Assembly: GCA_947627355.1 (NCBI GenBank)
Contig: CANQVX010000003.1
Location: forward strand, 1 to 64,000
Direction of reading: 5' to 3'
Source: an uncultured Bacilli bacterium
Lineage (GTDB): Bacteria > Bacillota_I > Bacilli_A > RFN20 > CAG-631
Length of the DNA stretch: 64,000 bases
Shown here piece by piece: positions 25,951-34,389 of the stretch. The translations under genes and the position numbers were made by a program. The notes under the pieces were generated by a model. That model was given only the letters and a program-made list of their open reading frames with translations. It was not told the origin of the DNA and did no database searches. Position 1 is the stretch's first letter; each line of letters begins with the position of its first letter.

Positions 25951-28452
25951 GTGCAAAGTCAAAATTATACAAATGGAAGTAGAAGAAAATCATCGCTTTG
26001 GAAATACTTGTTATTCTGGGGCGCTTTAATTGCTATTATTATTGCCTTAGTCTTTACTATGACTGGTGTTCGTCGTAGTGAAATTGACTGGACAAGAAAC
26101 GATGTTGAAAATTATTTTTCACCATATGAATCACTAAATAAAGATGATAATGTCATTAAACAAGAATGGCAAAAAAGTGATATCGCTACATTCTTTACAT
26201 CTAGTAATGATGATGATTCAGAATATGTAAAGAAACTAAATAAAGTTACTAAGATGACTTTTTATGTTGGCGGTGAATCATCAACTTTTGTCATTAACTA
26301 TAGTTTAACTACTACAGAAACTAATGACCTAGATGAACAAGTTACAATCACTAAAAATTATCAAGCTAGTTATAATTTTACTGATGAAACTGAAAGAACT
26401 GAAATTGCTACTTATATCATAAATGCTCGAAATTATATAACAAATTATTTAGCTAAACATCCTGAAGAAAGTACAAATATTACAACAGGACTTGAATATA
26501 ATATTGTTAATTTATTTGATATAAATAGTTTCTATTCTCAAATGACTGAAGGTCAAAAAGAAGATTATTATAATAAACTATCATATGTTGAAAGCATTAG
26601 AGTTGATGCGGGACCTTATAAATCAACTTTAGTTGTTGATTATTATAGAGCTGGTGCTAATGCTAGACCTACTTATTATCGTGCTAGTTATACATTTGTA
26701 GCTAATGATGGTGGTTTAACAGTTAACTATATTAATCAATTAATTGACAATGCTAATGCCTTCTTAATTGCTTATAAAAATGATTATAATCCTAGAATTG
26801 ATGTTACATTATACATCGGTGTTAAGGATACTACTGAAAGAAGCTTCTGGCTTGACTTATTAATCAGTTTATTACCAATTATTATTTGTGGTGTTTTAAT
26901 CTTTATTATCATCTCAAAAGCAAGTGGTGGAAACAAATCCACTATGGAATTTGGTAACTCTAAAGCTCGTCGTGAAGATAATTCACCAGTTCGTTTTAGA
27001 GATGTTGCTGGTTGTGATGATGAAAAAGAAGAAATGAAAGAATTAGTTGATTACTTAAAGAATCCAACAAAATATCGTGATTCAGGAGCTCGTATACCTA
27101 AAGGTATTATCTTAAAAGGACCTCCTGGAACTGGTAAAACTTTACTTGCTAAAGCTGTTGCTGGTGAAGCTAATGTACCATTCTATTACATTTCAGGTTC
27201 TGACTTCCTTGAAATGTTTGTCGGTGTCGGTGCTAGTCGTGTTCGTGATATGTTTAAACGAGCTAGATCAACTGCTCCATGTATTATTTTTATCGATGAA
27301 ATCGATGCTGTTGCAAGACAAAGAGGTAGTGGACTTGGTGGTGGACATGATGAACGTGAACAAACTTTAAACCAATTATTAGTTGAAATGGATGGTTTTG
27401 AAGGTAATACTGGTGTTATCGTTTTAGCTGCTACAAATAGAATTGATATTCTCGATCCTGCTTTATTAAGGCCAGGTCGTTTTGATAGACAAATTGATGT
27501 TAACTTACCTGACTTGAAAGGCCGTGTTGAAATCTTAAAAGTTCATGCTCGTAATAAAAAACTTGCTAGTGATGTATCTTTAGAATCAGTTGCTAAAAGA
27601 ACTCCTGGCTTTAGTGGTGCTGAACTTGAAAACGTTTTAAACGAAGCTGCTATTCTATCAGTTCGTAATCGTCATGAAAGAATTAGTACTTCTGATATTG
27701 ATGAAGCTGTTGATAGAGTTATGGCAGGTCCTGCAAAGAAAACTAAAGTTATTTCAGAAAGAGCAAAGAAAATGGTTGCTTATCATGAAGCAGGACATGC
27801 TGTTATTGGCTTAAAGGTCGCTTTAAGTGAAACAGTTCAAAAGATTACTATTATTCCACGTGGCGATGCTGGTGGTTATGTCTTAATGACACCAAAAGAT
27901 GAAAGTATGTTACAAACCAAAGGCGAATTACTTGCTAAGATTACTTCTTATTTAGCAGGTCGTGCTTCTGAAGAAATCTTCTTTGATGATGTAACAACTG
28001 GTGCTCATAGTGATATTGAAAGAGCAACTCAAATTGCAAGAACTATGGTTACTGAACTTGGTATGTCATCTTTAGGACCTGTTCAATATGAAAATGGTGC
28101 TCAACAAGTGTTCTTGGGTAGAGATTATGGAAGTACAAGAATTTCAAGTGAAGTTGCTAATGAAATCGATAAAGCTGTTCGTGAAATCATTGAAAGTTGT
28201 TTAGAAACAGCAAGAAAATGTATCTTAGAAAACAAAGATATCTTAATTCTAATTGCTGAAAATCTACTTAAATATGAAACAATCACAGCTGAAGAAATCA
28301 ATTATCTAATTGAACATGGTTCACTTGATGAATATAAAGCTGAACAAGAAAAAAATGCAACTTTAAAAAATCAAGAAACTAATACAACTATAAAACCTGT
28401 TGATTCAGCAAATGAACCAACGAAAGAAGATAAGCCAAATGAACCAAGATAA
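25951..28452 (+). CDS. ftsH: ATP-dependent membrane zinc protease FtsH with enlarged external domain
   Basis: An 833-residue FtsH. Helix 1 is at about 17-40 and helix 2 at about 297-323. AAA Walker A GPPGTGKT lies near 390, Walker B IIFIDEID, the second region of homology [17 protein letters not shown], and zinc site HEAGH near 612. It degrades misfolded membrane and regulatory proteins. The external loop is about 255 residues, against roughly 75-100 in most FtsH. It contains two similar copies: residues about 90-172 and 208-285, each with a KL..V start, a [14 protein letters not shown] strand, a QASY/RASY strand and a helix ending in NA. The start is GTG with GGGAG upstream. The C-terminal tail is charged and low in complexity. 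Confidence 0.95.
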   Translation: MQSQNYTNGSRRKSSLWKYLLFWGALIAIIIALVFTMTGVRRSEIDWTRNDVENYFSPYESLNKDDNVIKQEWQKSDIATFFTSSNDDDSEYVKKLNKVTKMTFYVGGESSTFVINYSLTTTETNDLDEQVTITKNYQASYNFTDETERTEIATYIINARNYITNYLAKHPEESTNITTGLEYNIVNLFDINSFYSQMTEGQKEDYYNKLSYVESIRVDAGPYKSTLVVDYYRAGANARPTYYRASYTFVANDGGLTVNYINQLIDNANAFLIAYKNDYNPRIDVTLYIGVKDTTERSFWLDLLISLLPIIICGVLIFIIISKASGGNKSTMEFGNSKARREDNSPVRFRDVAGCDDEKEEMKELVDYLKNPTKYRDSGARIPKGIILKGPPGTGKTLLAKAVAGEANVPFYYISGSDFLEMFVGVGASRVRDMFKRARSTAPCIIFIDEIDAVARQRGSGLGGGHDEREQTLNQLLVEMDGFEGNTGVIVLAATNRIDILDPALLRPGRFDRQIDVNLPDLKGRVEILKVHARNKKLASDVSLESVAKRTPGFSGAELENVLNEAAILSVRNRHERISTSDIDEAVDRVMAGPAKKTKVISERAKKMVAYHEAGHAVIGLKVALSETVQKITIIPRGDAGGYVLMTPKDESMLQTKGELLAKITSYLAGRASEEIFFDDVTTGAHSDIERATQIARTMVTELGMSSLGPVQYENGAQQVFLGRDYGSTRISSEVANEIDKAVREIIESCLETARKCILENKDILILIAENLLKYETITAEEINYLIEHGSLDEYKAEQEKNATLKNQETNTTIKPVDSANEPTKEDKPNEPR

Positions 28453-29317
28453 ACTCTATAAATTTTTAGCTTTTAATAATGAAATACGAGTTTATAGTGT
28501 TGAAAGTAAAGAAGTTTTACTTAAATATTTAAAGCATGTGGAATGTTCACCAATTGCTAGTGTTGCGATTGGTAGACTAATGAGCGCTGCTTTAATGATG
28601 GCTGGTATGCTAAAAGATGATGAAAAACTATTATTATCAATTGATAGTGATGGTCCAATTCAATCACTTAAGGCTGAAGCTGATGCATATGGAACCGTAA
28701 GAGGATTTGTAAAGAATCCTCTTTTGGACGTTTCATACAATGAATTTGGCCGTTTAGATGTAGCAAAAGCTGTCGGACATGGTATTTTAACAGTTAAAAA
28801 GCAATTAAATTTAAAAGAACCTTTCACTGGTAGTTGTGAACTTGTTAGTGGTGAAATAGCTGAAGATATTAGTTATTATTTTGGTATCAGTGAACAAACT
28901 CCAACCGTTGTTGCATTAGGAGTTAATATTAGTAAAGAAGGAACAATTGATAATTCAGGTGGCTTTATTATTCAAATGCTTCCTAATGCTAGTGAAGAAG
29001 CATATCAATATGTAGAAGAGTTGCTTAAAAAAGTAACTTCAGTTAGTGAATTATTAAATAAATTTGGTCCTGAACAATTAGTTCATGAATTATTTAATGA
29101 TGCTACTTTAGTTGAATCATATCCAGTTAGATTTCAATGTTCATGTTCTAGAAGAGTGGCCATTAATATTTTAAAAAGACTTGAATATTCTGATTTAGAA
29201 ACAATTATTAATGAAGATCATAAAGCTGAAGTAACTTGTAACTTCTGCAATCGTAAATATCACTTCACAGAAGAAGAGTTAAAACAAATCTTAGAGGAAA
29301 AACGATGCGAGGCATAG
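28439..29317 (+). CDS. hslO: Redox-regulated chaperone Hsp33
   Basis: A 292-residue protein with the Hsp33 fold: RLMSAALMMAGMLKDDEKL near the start, the LVSGEIAEDISYYFGISEQTP block and the C-terminal zinc redox switch CSC...CNFC (FQCSCSRR and VTCNFCNRKYHF). On oxidation the zinc is lost and the holdase is activated. The start is set at the ATG overlapping the ftsH stop by 14 bases; a longer reading would lie wholly inside ftsH. ftsH-hslO order matches Bacillus. Confidence 0.95.
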   Translation: MNQDKLYKFLAFNNEIRVYSVESKEVLLKYLKHVECSPIASVAIGRLMSAALMMAGMLKDDEKLLLSIDSDGPIQSLKAEADAYGTVRGFVKNPLLDVSYNEFGRLDVAKAVGHGILTVKKQLNLKEPFTGSCELVSGEIAEDISYYFGISEQTPTVVALGVNISKEGTIDNSGGFIIQMLPNASEEAYQYVEELLKKVTSVSELLNKFGPEQLVHELFNDATLVESYPVRFQCSCSRRVAINILKRLEYSDLETIINEDHKAEVTCNFCNRKYHFTEEELKQILEEKRCEA

Positions 29318-30147
29318 AAATATTTTGGTTGTGTCTAGGAATTATCGTTTTTATCGGTATTTTAGTTTATTTATATGGTTATATATTTGAAGTTAGAATG
29401 ACTCGTTTAATCAAATATGAATACCATGATAAAACTATTAAAAAGGTAAAAGAAACTAGCTTAAAAGAAGGCTTAAAGATAATCTTTTTTAGTGACTTGC
29501 ATCTAGGTAAGAATTTACATGGAAAACAACTAAAAAAGAAACTAGCTTTCATTTTAAAACAAAATGCTGATATTTATTTGTTTGGTGGCGATTTAATCGG
29601 TTATCGTCTAACTGATTATGTTAAAAGTACTGAAATTATCGATAGATTCAATGATTTTCTAACGGTTCCGTGTTATAAAATAAAAGGAAATCATGAATAT
29701 AAAAAAGAAGAACATACATCTCAAGAAACTAAAGATCTTTATTTTGCTGCTATGCCCTTTAAACCGTTAGTTAATGAAAAAGAAATAATTGAATATAAAG
29801 ATAAAAAAATAGCGATTATTGGTTTACAAGAAGGTCAATATCATAAACCTGAAATGCCTAAAATAGATGAAGATGTTGATTTAAAAATTGTTATGATACA
29901 TCAAGGAGACTATTTTGATACATTTAATGATGTTGATATTGTATTATCTGGACATACTCATGGAGGACAAATTAGAATTCCATTTTTACCACCAATCTAT
30001 TCACCAAAACATGGAAAGAAATATAACCGAGGTTTATTTATAAAAGATAACAAAGCTTTGATTGTATCTAAGGGAGTTGGCTGTAATATGTTTAAGTTTC
30101 GTTTTTTAGCTTCTAGTGATATAATTGAATTGAAAATAACATTTTAA
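29305..30147 (+). CDS. Membrane-anchored calcineurin-like metallophosphoesterase, YkuE-like
   Basis: A 280-residue protein with an N-terminal helix (about 5-27) and a dimetal phosphoesterase domain. It shows FSDLHLG, GGDLIGY, KGNHEY, MIHQGD and LSGHTHGGQIRIP, which together supply the five metal-binding blocks. The family includes lipid-linked pyrophosphate or cell-envelope phosphatases of the YkuE/LpxH-related group. It overlaps hslO by 13 bases. Substrate unknown. Confidence 0.88.
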   Translation: MRGIEIFWLCLGIIVFIGILVYLYGYIFEVRMTRLIKYEYHDKTIKKVKETSLKEGLKIIFFSDLHLGKNLHGKQLKKKLAFILKQNADIYLFGGDLIGYRLTDYVKSTEIIDRFNDFLTVPCYKIKGNHEYKKEEHTSQETKDLYFAAMPFKPLVNEKEIIEYKDKKIAIIGLQEGQYHKPEMPKIDEDVDLKIVMIHQGDYFDTFNDVDIVLSGHTHGGQIRIPFLPPIYSPKHGKKYNRGLFIKDNKALIVSKGVGCNMFKFRFLASSDIIELKITF

Positions 30148-30161
30148 AGGAGTGGACTTAT

Positions 30162-31931
30162 ATGAAATTATCACCATCTGCGATTTTGATTATTGCAGTC
30201 TCGTTAATAACTATATTTGCTATCATTCTTTTATGTGTCACGATTTTTAAAAAACAAAATCCATCATTTACTGAAACTATGAATGCTAAGAAAAATATTC
30301 GTTTTTCAATTATGATTGATATTAAACAAGATTTTGTTGAAATCTATTCTGTTTATGAAACAAATAATAAAACCAAAACAATGTCTTATGAAGAATTTAC
30401 TTATTCTTTTGATAACGAAAACTTAAATAAACTTAAAGATTGGCTCGATAGAATCGATAAAAATGATGATGTTGCTTTTTTAAACTCCGAACAACTTGAA
30501 GTTGCTATGTATGATTTTAATGGTAAAAAAAGATTATATCGTTGTACCTTACAAAACTTCATAAAAGACCGTAAAAAGTATTTCTTAAATGCTCAAGATA
30601 TTACCGATAATAATCCAACAATCAAAGAATATGAAAACAAATTAAGTCAATATAGCAGTGAAAAATTTTATGAAAAAATTAACTTTTTAATGGAAGATAA
30701 TCTTGATAACGAAATGGGTTTATTAATTTCCATTCGTTATAAAGGTTATTATTCAATTACTAAAAACTATGAACTTGATTATATAAAACTAATCGATTAT
30801 GAAATATTAAATAGATTAGAAGCCATTTGTGAAAATGATATGGCTATTTGTCAAGGAACTGACTCCATCTTTTATATTTTTATTAGTAAAGTTTTAGTAG
30901 GTCCTTTAGCAAAGACTACTAAACAAAAGATTAAAAAGATTTTACAAACTTGCTCAGGTACTATTGAAGTAAATAAAGCTAAGTTTAATTTATCATTTGC
31001 TACTGGTATCAAAGAAGTTAGAAAATTTGATGATTTGCAAGTTTGTATGGAAATGGCAAAGAAAGCATTGATTCGTTCATTTAGAAAAGCTGACGATAAA
31101 ATCGTTTATTTTGATACTAGTGAACTTGCTGAAATGGAATCAGTTTTAGAAATCAAAAAATCAGTTGTTAAACAATTAGTTGATAACGAAGATTTCCAAT
31201 TAATTAAAACTCCAATTATTGATATAAAATCACGACTTGTCTATGGCTATGCTATTAATATTTTATTTAACCAAACATTTTTAAGAGCAAGTAAAGTTGA
31301 TGATTTAAATTCTGAAAGTATTTTCTATATTGCTCAAGATATCGGTGAAAGAAAAAGATTAGTTGAAGCTATTTTAAATCGAATTATTGATCTTCAATTA
31401 GATAAACCAATCTTTATTAATTTCTCTTATCTTCAAGTTGCTAAGTTTTGTGAAATTTGTTTTACTCAAGAAAAATATAAGAATCTACCGTTAAATTTTA
31501 TCATTTCATTTGATAATTTTTCTAATACTGAAACTAATTTGATTAACTTAGAAAGACTTATTAATAACGTTGAAAAACATAATATGCATTGTGGCCTTGC
31601 AATTAGAAATTATAAAAAACTTTCAATTGCTGAAAGTGTTTATAATAAACTTAAATACATGTTAATTCAAAATGCAGTTATTGAAGAATCTTTTAATTTA
31701 ACGAGCCATAAAATTGGTCTAGATAGTTTTATTCAAACGGCTAAAAAATACAATTTAAAAGTTATTGGTGCTGGTATTAGTAACCCTCAACAATACGAAA
31801 AAATGTATGATATCAATGCTGATTATCTAACAGGTAGTTTCTTTAATGAAAAAGTTAAAGATGGTAAGTTAGATGATAAAGCATTTCTAGATCAAATTGA
31901 CGAAATCGAAGAACACGTTGAAAGATTATAA
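30162..31931 (+). CDS. Degenerate GGDEF-EAL membrane protein
   Basis: A 589-residue protein with one N-terminal helix (about 7-28). Residues 45-170 are PAS-like, 175-315 look like a GGDEF domain and 335-580 like an EAL domain. Key residues are changed: the GGDEF loop reads GTDSIF (near 228), the EAL motif reads YAI in VYGYAINI (near 360), the usual DDFG reads RNYK and the AEGVE block reads GAGIS. It should neither make nor hydrolyse c-di-GMP. It may bind a nucleotide or a protein. AAAGGAG precedes the ATG; it lies 14 bases after the phosphoesterase. Confidence 0.78.
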   Translation: MKLSPSAILIIAVSLITIFAIILLCVTIFKKQNPSFTETMNAKKNIRFSIMIDIKQDFVEIYSVYETNNKTKTMSYEEFTYSFDNENLNKLKDWLDRIDKNDDVAFLNSEQLEVAMYDFNGKKRLYRCTLQNFIKDRKKYFLNAQDITDNNPTIKEYENKLSQYSSEKFYEKINFLMEDNLDNEMGLLISIRYKGYYSITKNYELDYIKLIDYEILNRLEAICENDMAICQGTDSIFYIFISKVLVGPLAKTTKQKIKKILQTCSGTIEVNKAKFNLSFATGIKEVRKFDDLQVCMEMAKKALIRSFRKADDKIVYFDTSELAEMESVLEIKKSVVKQLVDNEDFQLIKTPIIDIKSRLVYGYAINILFNQTFLRASKVDDLNSESIFYIAQDIGERKRLVEAILNRIIDLQLDKPIFINFSYLQVAKFCEICFTQEKYKNLPLNFIISFDNFSNTETNLINLERLINNVEKHNMHCGLAIRNYKKLSIAESVYNKLKYMLIQNAVIEESFNLTSHKIGLDSFIQTAKKYNLKVIGAGISNPQQYEKMYDINADYLTGSFFNEKVKDGKLDDKAFLDQIDEIEEHVERL

Positions 31932-31947
31932 GAAAGGACTATAATTT

Positions 31948-33570
31948 ATGGAAAAAAAGTGGTGGCATAATAAAATATTTTATGAAATTTATCCAATCAG
32001 TTTTGCTGATGCTAATAATGATGGTTATGGAGATATCAAAGGTATCATTTCTAAACTAGATTATTTAAAAGATTTAGGTGTTGATGTTTTATGGTTAACA
32101 CCTTTTTTTGCTTCTCCTATGGAAGATAATGGCTATGATGTAGCTGATTATAAAGCCATTAATCCTTTGTTTGGTACTATGGAAGATATGGATAAACTAC
32201 TAGAAGAAACTAAAAAAAGAGATATGTATATCATGATGGATATTGTTGCTAACCATACATCTAGTGAACATGTTTGGTTTAAAGAATCAAAAAAGTCTAA
32301 AGATAATTTCTATCGTGAATATTATATTTGGCGTGATAGTCCTTTATTTGATTTACATTCCACTTTTGGTGGTTCTGCTTGGGAATATGATAGCACTACT
32401 AAACAATATTATTTCCATGAATTTGGCACTGGCCAACCTGATTTAAACTGGGAAAATCCTAAGATTATGGATGCTTTTGTTGATATCATTAACTTCTGGA
32501 TGGAAAAAGGAATTCGTGGTATTCGTTTTGATGTTATTCATTTAATTGGTAAAGAAATTGATAAAAACATTCATGCTTATGGCCCAACCTTACATCAAAA
32601 AGTTAGAGAACTTAATTTAAGGTCATATGGAAATTATCCTTCAGTTACCATTGGCGAAGCTTGGGGTGATTTAAATACTGCTATAGAATTTACAAATCCT
32701 AGCCATCATGAACTAGATATGGTCTTTCAATTTGAATGCACTAGTTCTACTTGTGATTTTAAAAAATATGGTAAGTTTAGTCCTAAACCTATTAACAATA
32801 AATTTATCAAAGATACACTTGCTAAATATCAACGTGGTTTAAATGAATTATCTTGGAATGCTTTAGTTGTTGAAAACCATGATTTAGGACGTTGTATTAA
32901 TAAATTTGGTGATGAAGAAAACTATTATTTAGAATCAGCAAAAGCAATTGCTACAATGAATTTCTTATTAAAAGGTAGTCCATTTATTTATCAAGGACAA
33001 GAACTTGGAATGACTAATCTAATAGTTAATTCTATCGATGAATACAAGGATATTGAAACATTGAACTATTATAAAGAATATGTTTTAGAACAAAAAGTAA
33101 TGTCTCACGATGAGTTTATGAAAGCTTGTTATAAAGAAGCTAGAGATAACAATCGTACTCCTATGCAATGGGATAATAGTGTTAATGCTGGTTTTAATAA
33201 AGGTCATCAAACTTGGATGAAAGTTAATCCTAATTATGTTAAAATTAACGCTCAAAACGAACAAAATGATAAAAATTCAATCTTAAATTATTATAAACAA
33301 TTACTAAAACTTAGAAAGAGTGAAGAATATCAAGAAGTAATCACTTATGGAGATTTTAACACTTATCTTGATAACTATGATGATATCTTTATTTACACTA
33401 GAGAAAATAATGATAAACATTTATGTGTTGTAACTAATATGTCTAAAAATACATATTCAATTAAGCTTCCATTTGGTATCAAAAAAGTATTACTACATAA
33501 CTATAGTAATACCTTAAATGATATAAATGTTGAACTTAAACCTTATGAAACATTAGTTTATGAATTTTAA
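31948..33570 (+). CDS. GH13 alpha-glucosidase (oligo-1,6-glucosidase/trehalose-6-phosphate hydrolase type)
   Basis: A 540-residue GH13 enzyme of the MalL/TreC subgroup. It has VLWLTPFF, MDIVANHTS, GIRGIRFDVI with nucleophile Asp195, TIGEAWGD with acid/base Glu237 and VENHDLGR with His311 and Asp312. GMTNLIVNSIDEYKDIETLN is typical of oligo-1,6-glucosidases and trehalose-6-P hydrolases. No sugar transporter is beside it, so I cannot choose between the two. There is no signal peptide, so it acts on imported sugars. Its stop overlaps that of the convergent hydrolase by four bases. Confidence 0.93.
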   Translation: MEKKWWHNKIFYEIYPISFADANNDGYGDIKGIISKLDYLKDLGVDVLWLTPFFASPMEDNGYDVADYKAINPLFGTMEDMDKLLEETKKRDMYIMMDIVANHTSSEHVWFKESKKSKDNFYREYYIWRDSPLFDLHSTFGGSAWEYDSTTKQYYFHEFGTGQPDLNWENPKIMDAFVDIINFWMEKGIRGIRFDVIHLIGKEIDKNIHAYGPTLHQKVRELNLRSYGNYPSVTIGEAWGDLNTAIEFTNPSHHELDMVFQFECTSSTCDFKKYGKFSPKPINNKFIKDTLAKYQRGLNELSWNALVVENHDLGRCINKFGDEENYYLESAKAIATMNFLLKGSPFIYQGQELGMTNLIVNSIDEYKDIETLNYYKEYVLEQKVMSHDEFMKACYKEARDNNRTPMQWDNSVNAGFNKGHQTWMKVNPNYVKINAQNEQNDKNSILNYYKQLLKLRKSEEYQEVITYGDFNTYLDNYDDIFIYTRENNDKHLCVVTNMSKNTYSIKLPFGIKKVLLHNYSNTLNDINVELKPYETLVYEF

Positions 33571-34331
33571 GATTGTGGTTGATTAGTTAAATAATTAAAG
33601 ATTATTTTACCAATAGCTGGTGAATTGCAAATATAGTTATAATGATTTGCTTTTTCAACCAATACCATTTCCGAATTTTTAATGGCTTTATGAATATTTA
33701 AGGAATGTTTGAATTTTATACAATCATGCTTACCTACAGTTATTAAGGTAGGCATTTTTATTTTAGTTAGTTCATCAAAAGTCATGTTTGGTTCATTTAA
33801 CATTAGTTGATTATAGGTTTTAACAACTTTAGATCTAGAAAACTTTGCTTTAAAAAAGATACCAATTCTAGTTTTAAGTTTTAAACCTTTTTTAAAAATA
33901 TTAACACCACTGATTAATAATTTTTCAACATAATTTGGATACTTTAAGGCGAATTTTAAAGCAGTGATACCACCATCACTAAAGCCATATAGATAAGCTT
34001 TTTTAATGTTTCGATTATCCATGAAGGCTTTTAAATCTTCAACAAAGATATCGTAATGTAAATCTTTTATATCACCACTACTTTTACCATGACATCTAGT
34101 ATCAAGAGCATAAACTAAATAGTATTTTGATAATTTTTTAATGGTTTTATCGAAGATTTTACTACTTTCACCATTGCCGTGTAACAAGATAATTACCTTG
34201 CCTGAACCTTCTTTTTTATAATACATTTCAAAGTTATTGATGTTAACCATGCTCATAAAAATCACCAAAAACATTATAAGAAAAATAAATAAAAAAGAAA
34301 AGATGATAAACTGATTATTTTTAGCACTCAT
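33567..34331 (-). CDS. Alpha/beta hydrolase
   Basis: A 254-residue hydrolase with a probable N-terminal anchor (7-28), oxyanion block LLHGNGES, nucleophile elbow GFSDGG (Ser118), Asp203 in GKHD and His230 in ANHYNYI. Substrate unknown. The start is uncertain. The first ATG (34331) has no ribosome site and lies inside the CIRCE element of htpG. A later ATG at 34256 (MSMVNINNF) follows GGTGA and would give a 229-residue cytosolic protein with a typical start. I kept the longer frame because the extra residues form a good hydrophobic helix, though AT-rich DNA can give that by chance. Confidence 0.8.
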   Translation of the reverse strand: MSAKNNQFIIFSFLFIFLIMFLVIFMSMVNINNFEMYYKKEGSGKVIILLHGNGESSKIFDKTIKKLSKYYLVYALDTRCHGKSSGDIKDLHYDIFVEDLKAFMDNRNIKKAYLYGFSDGGITALKFALKYPNYVEKLLISGVNIFKKGLKLKTRIGIFFKAKFSRSKVVKTYNQLMLNEPNMTFDELTKIKMPTLITVGKHDCIKFKHSLNIHKAIKNSEMVLVEKANHYNYICNSPAIGKIIFNYLTNQPQS

Positions 34332-34347
34332 ATATTGACAGTGCTAA
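34321..34347 (+). promoter_or_regulatory. CIRCE element (HrcA operator) at htpG
   Basis: TTAGCACTC, nine bases, CAGTGCTAA: eight of nine positions pair in the inverted repeat, as in the classical CIRCE. It overlaps the -35 box of htpG and the start of the divergent hydrolase gene. Confidence 0.93.
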
Positions 34348-34363
34348 AAGCGATGATTATAAT
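34335..34363 (+). promoter_or_regulatory. Consensus sigma-A promoter of htpG
   Basis: TTGACA at 34335-34340, a 17-base spacer and TATAAT at 34358-34363, a perfect match in both boxes and spacing. The -35 box is embedded in the CIRCE element, so HrcA binding would exclude RNA polymerase. Confidence 0.92.
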
Positions 34364-34389
34364 ATATATAGAAAAAAGGAGATGCTATT

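Noticed and set aside
20005-33570. Single long operon from pth to the GH13 gene
   Set aside because: Gaps are small and strands agree, but I cannot exclude internal promoters, so I do not claim one transcript.
34358-34363. Minus-strand promoter for the hydrolase inside the htpG promoter
   Set aside because: TATAAT is present on both strands, but no -35 box was found for the minus direction, so it is mentioned only as a possibility.
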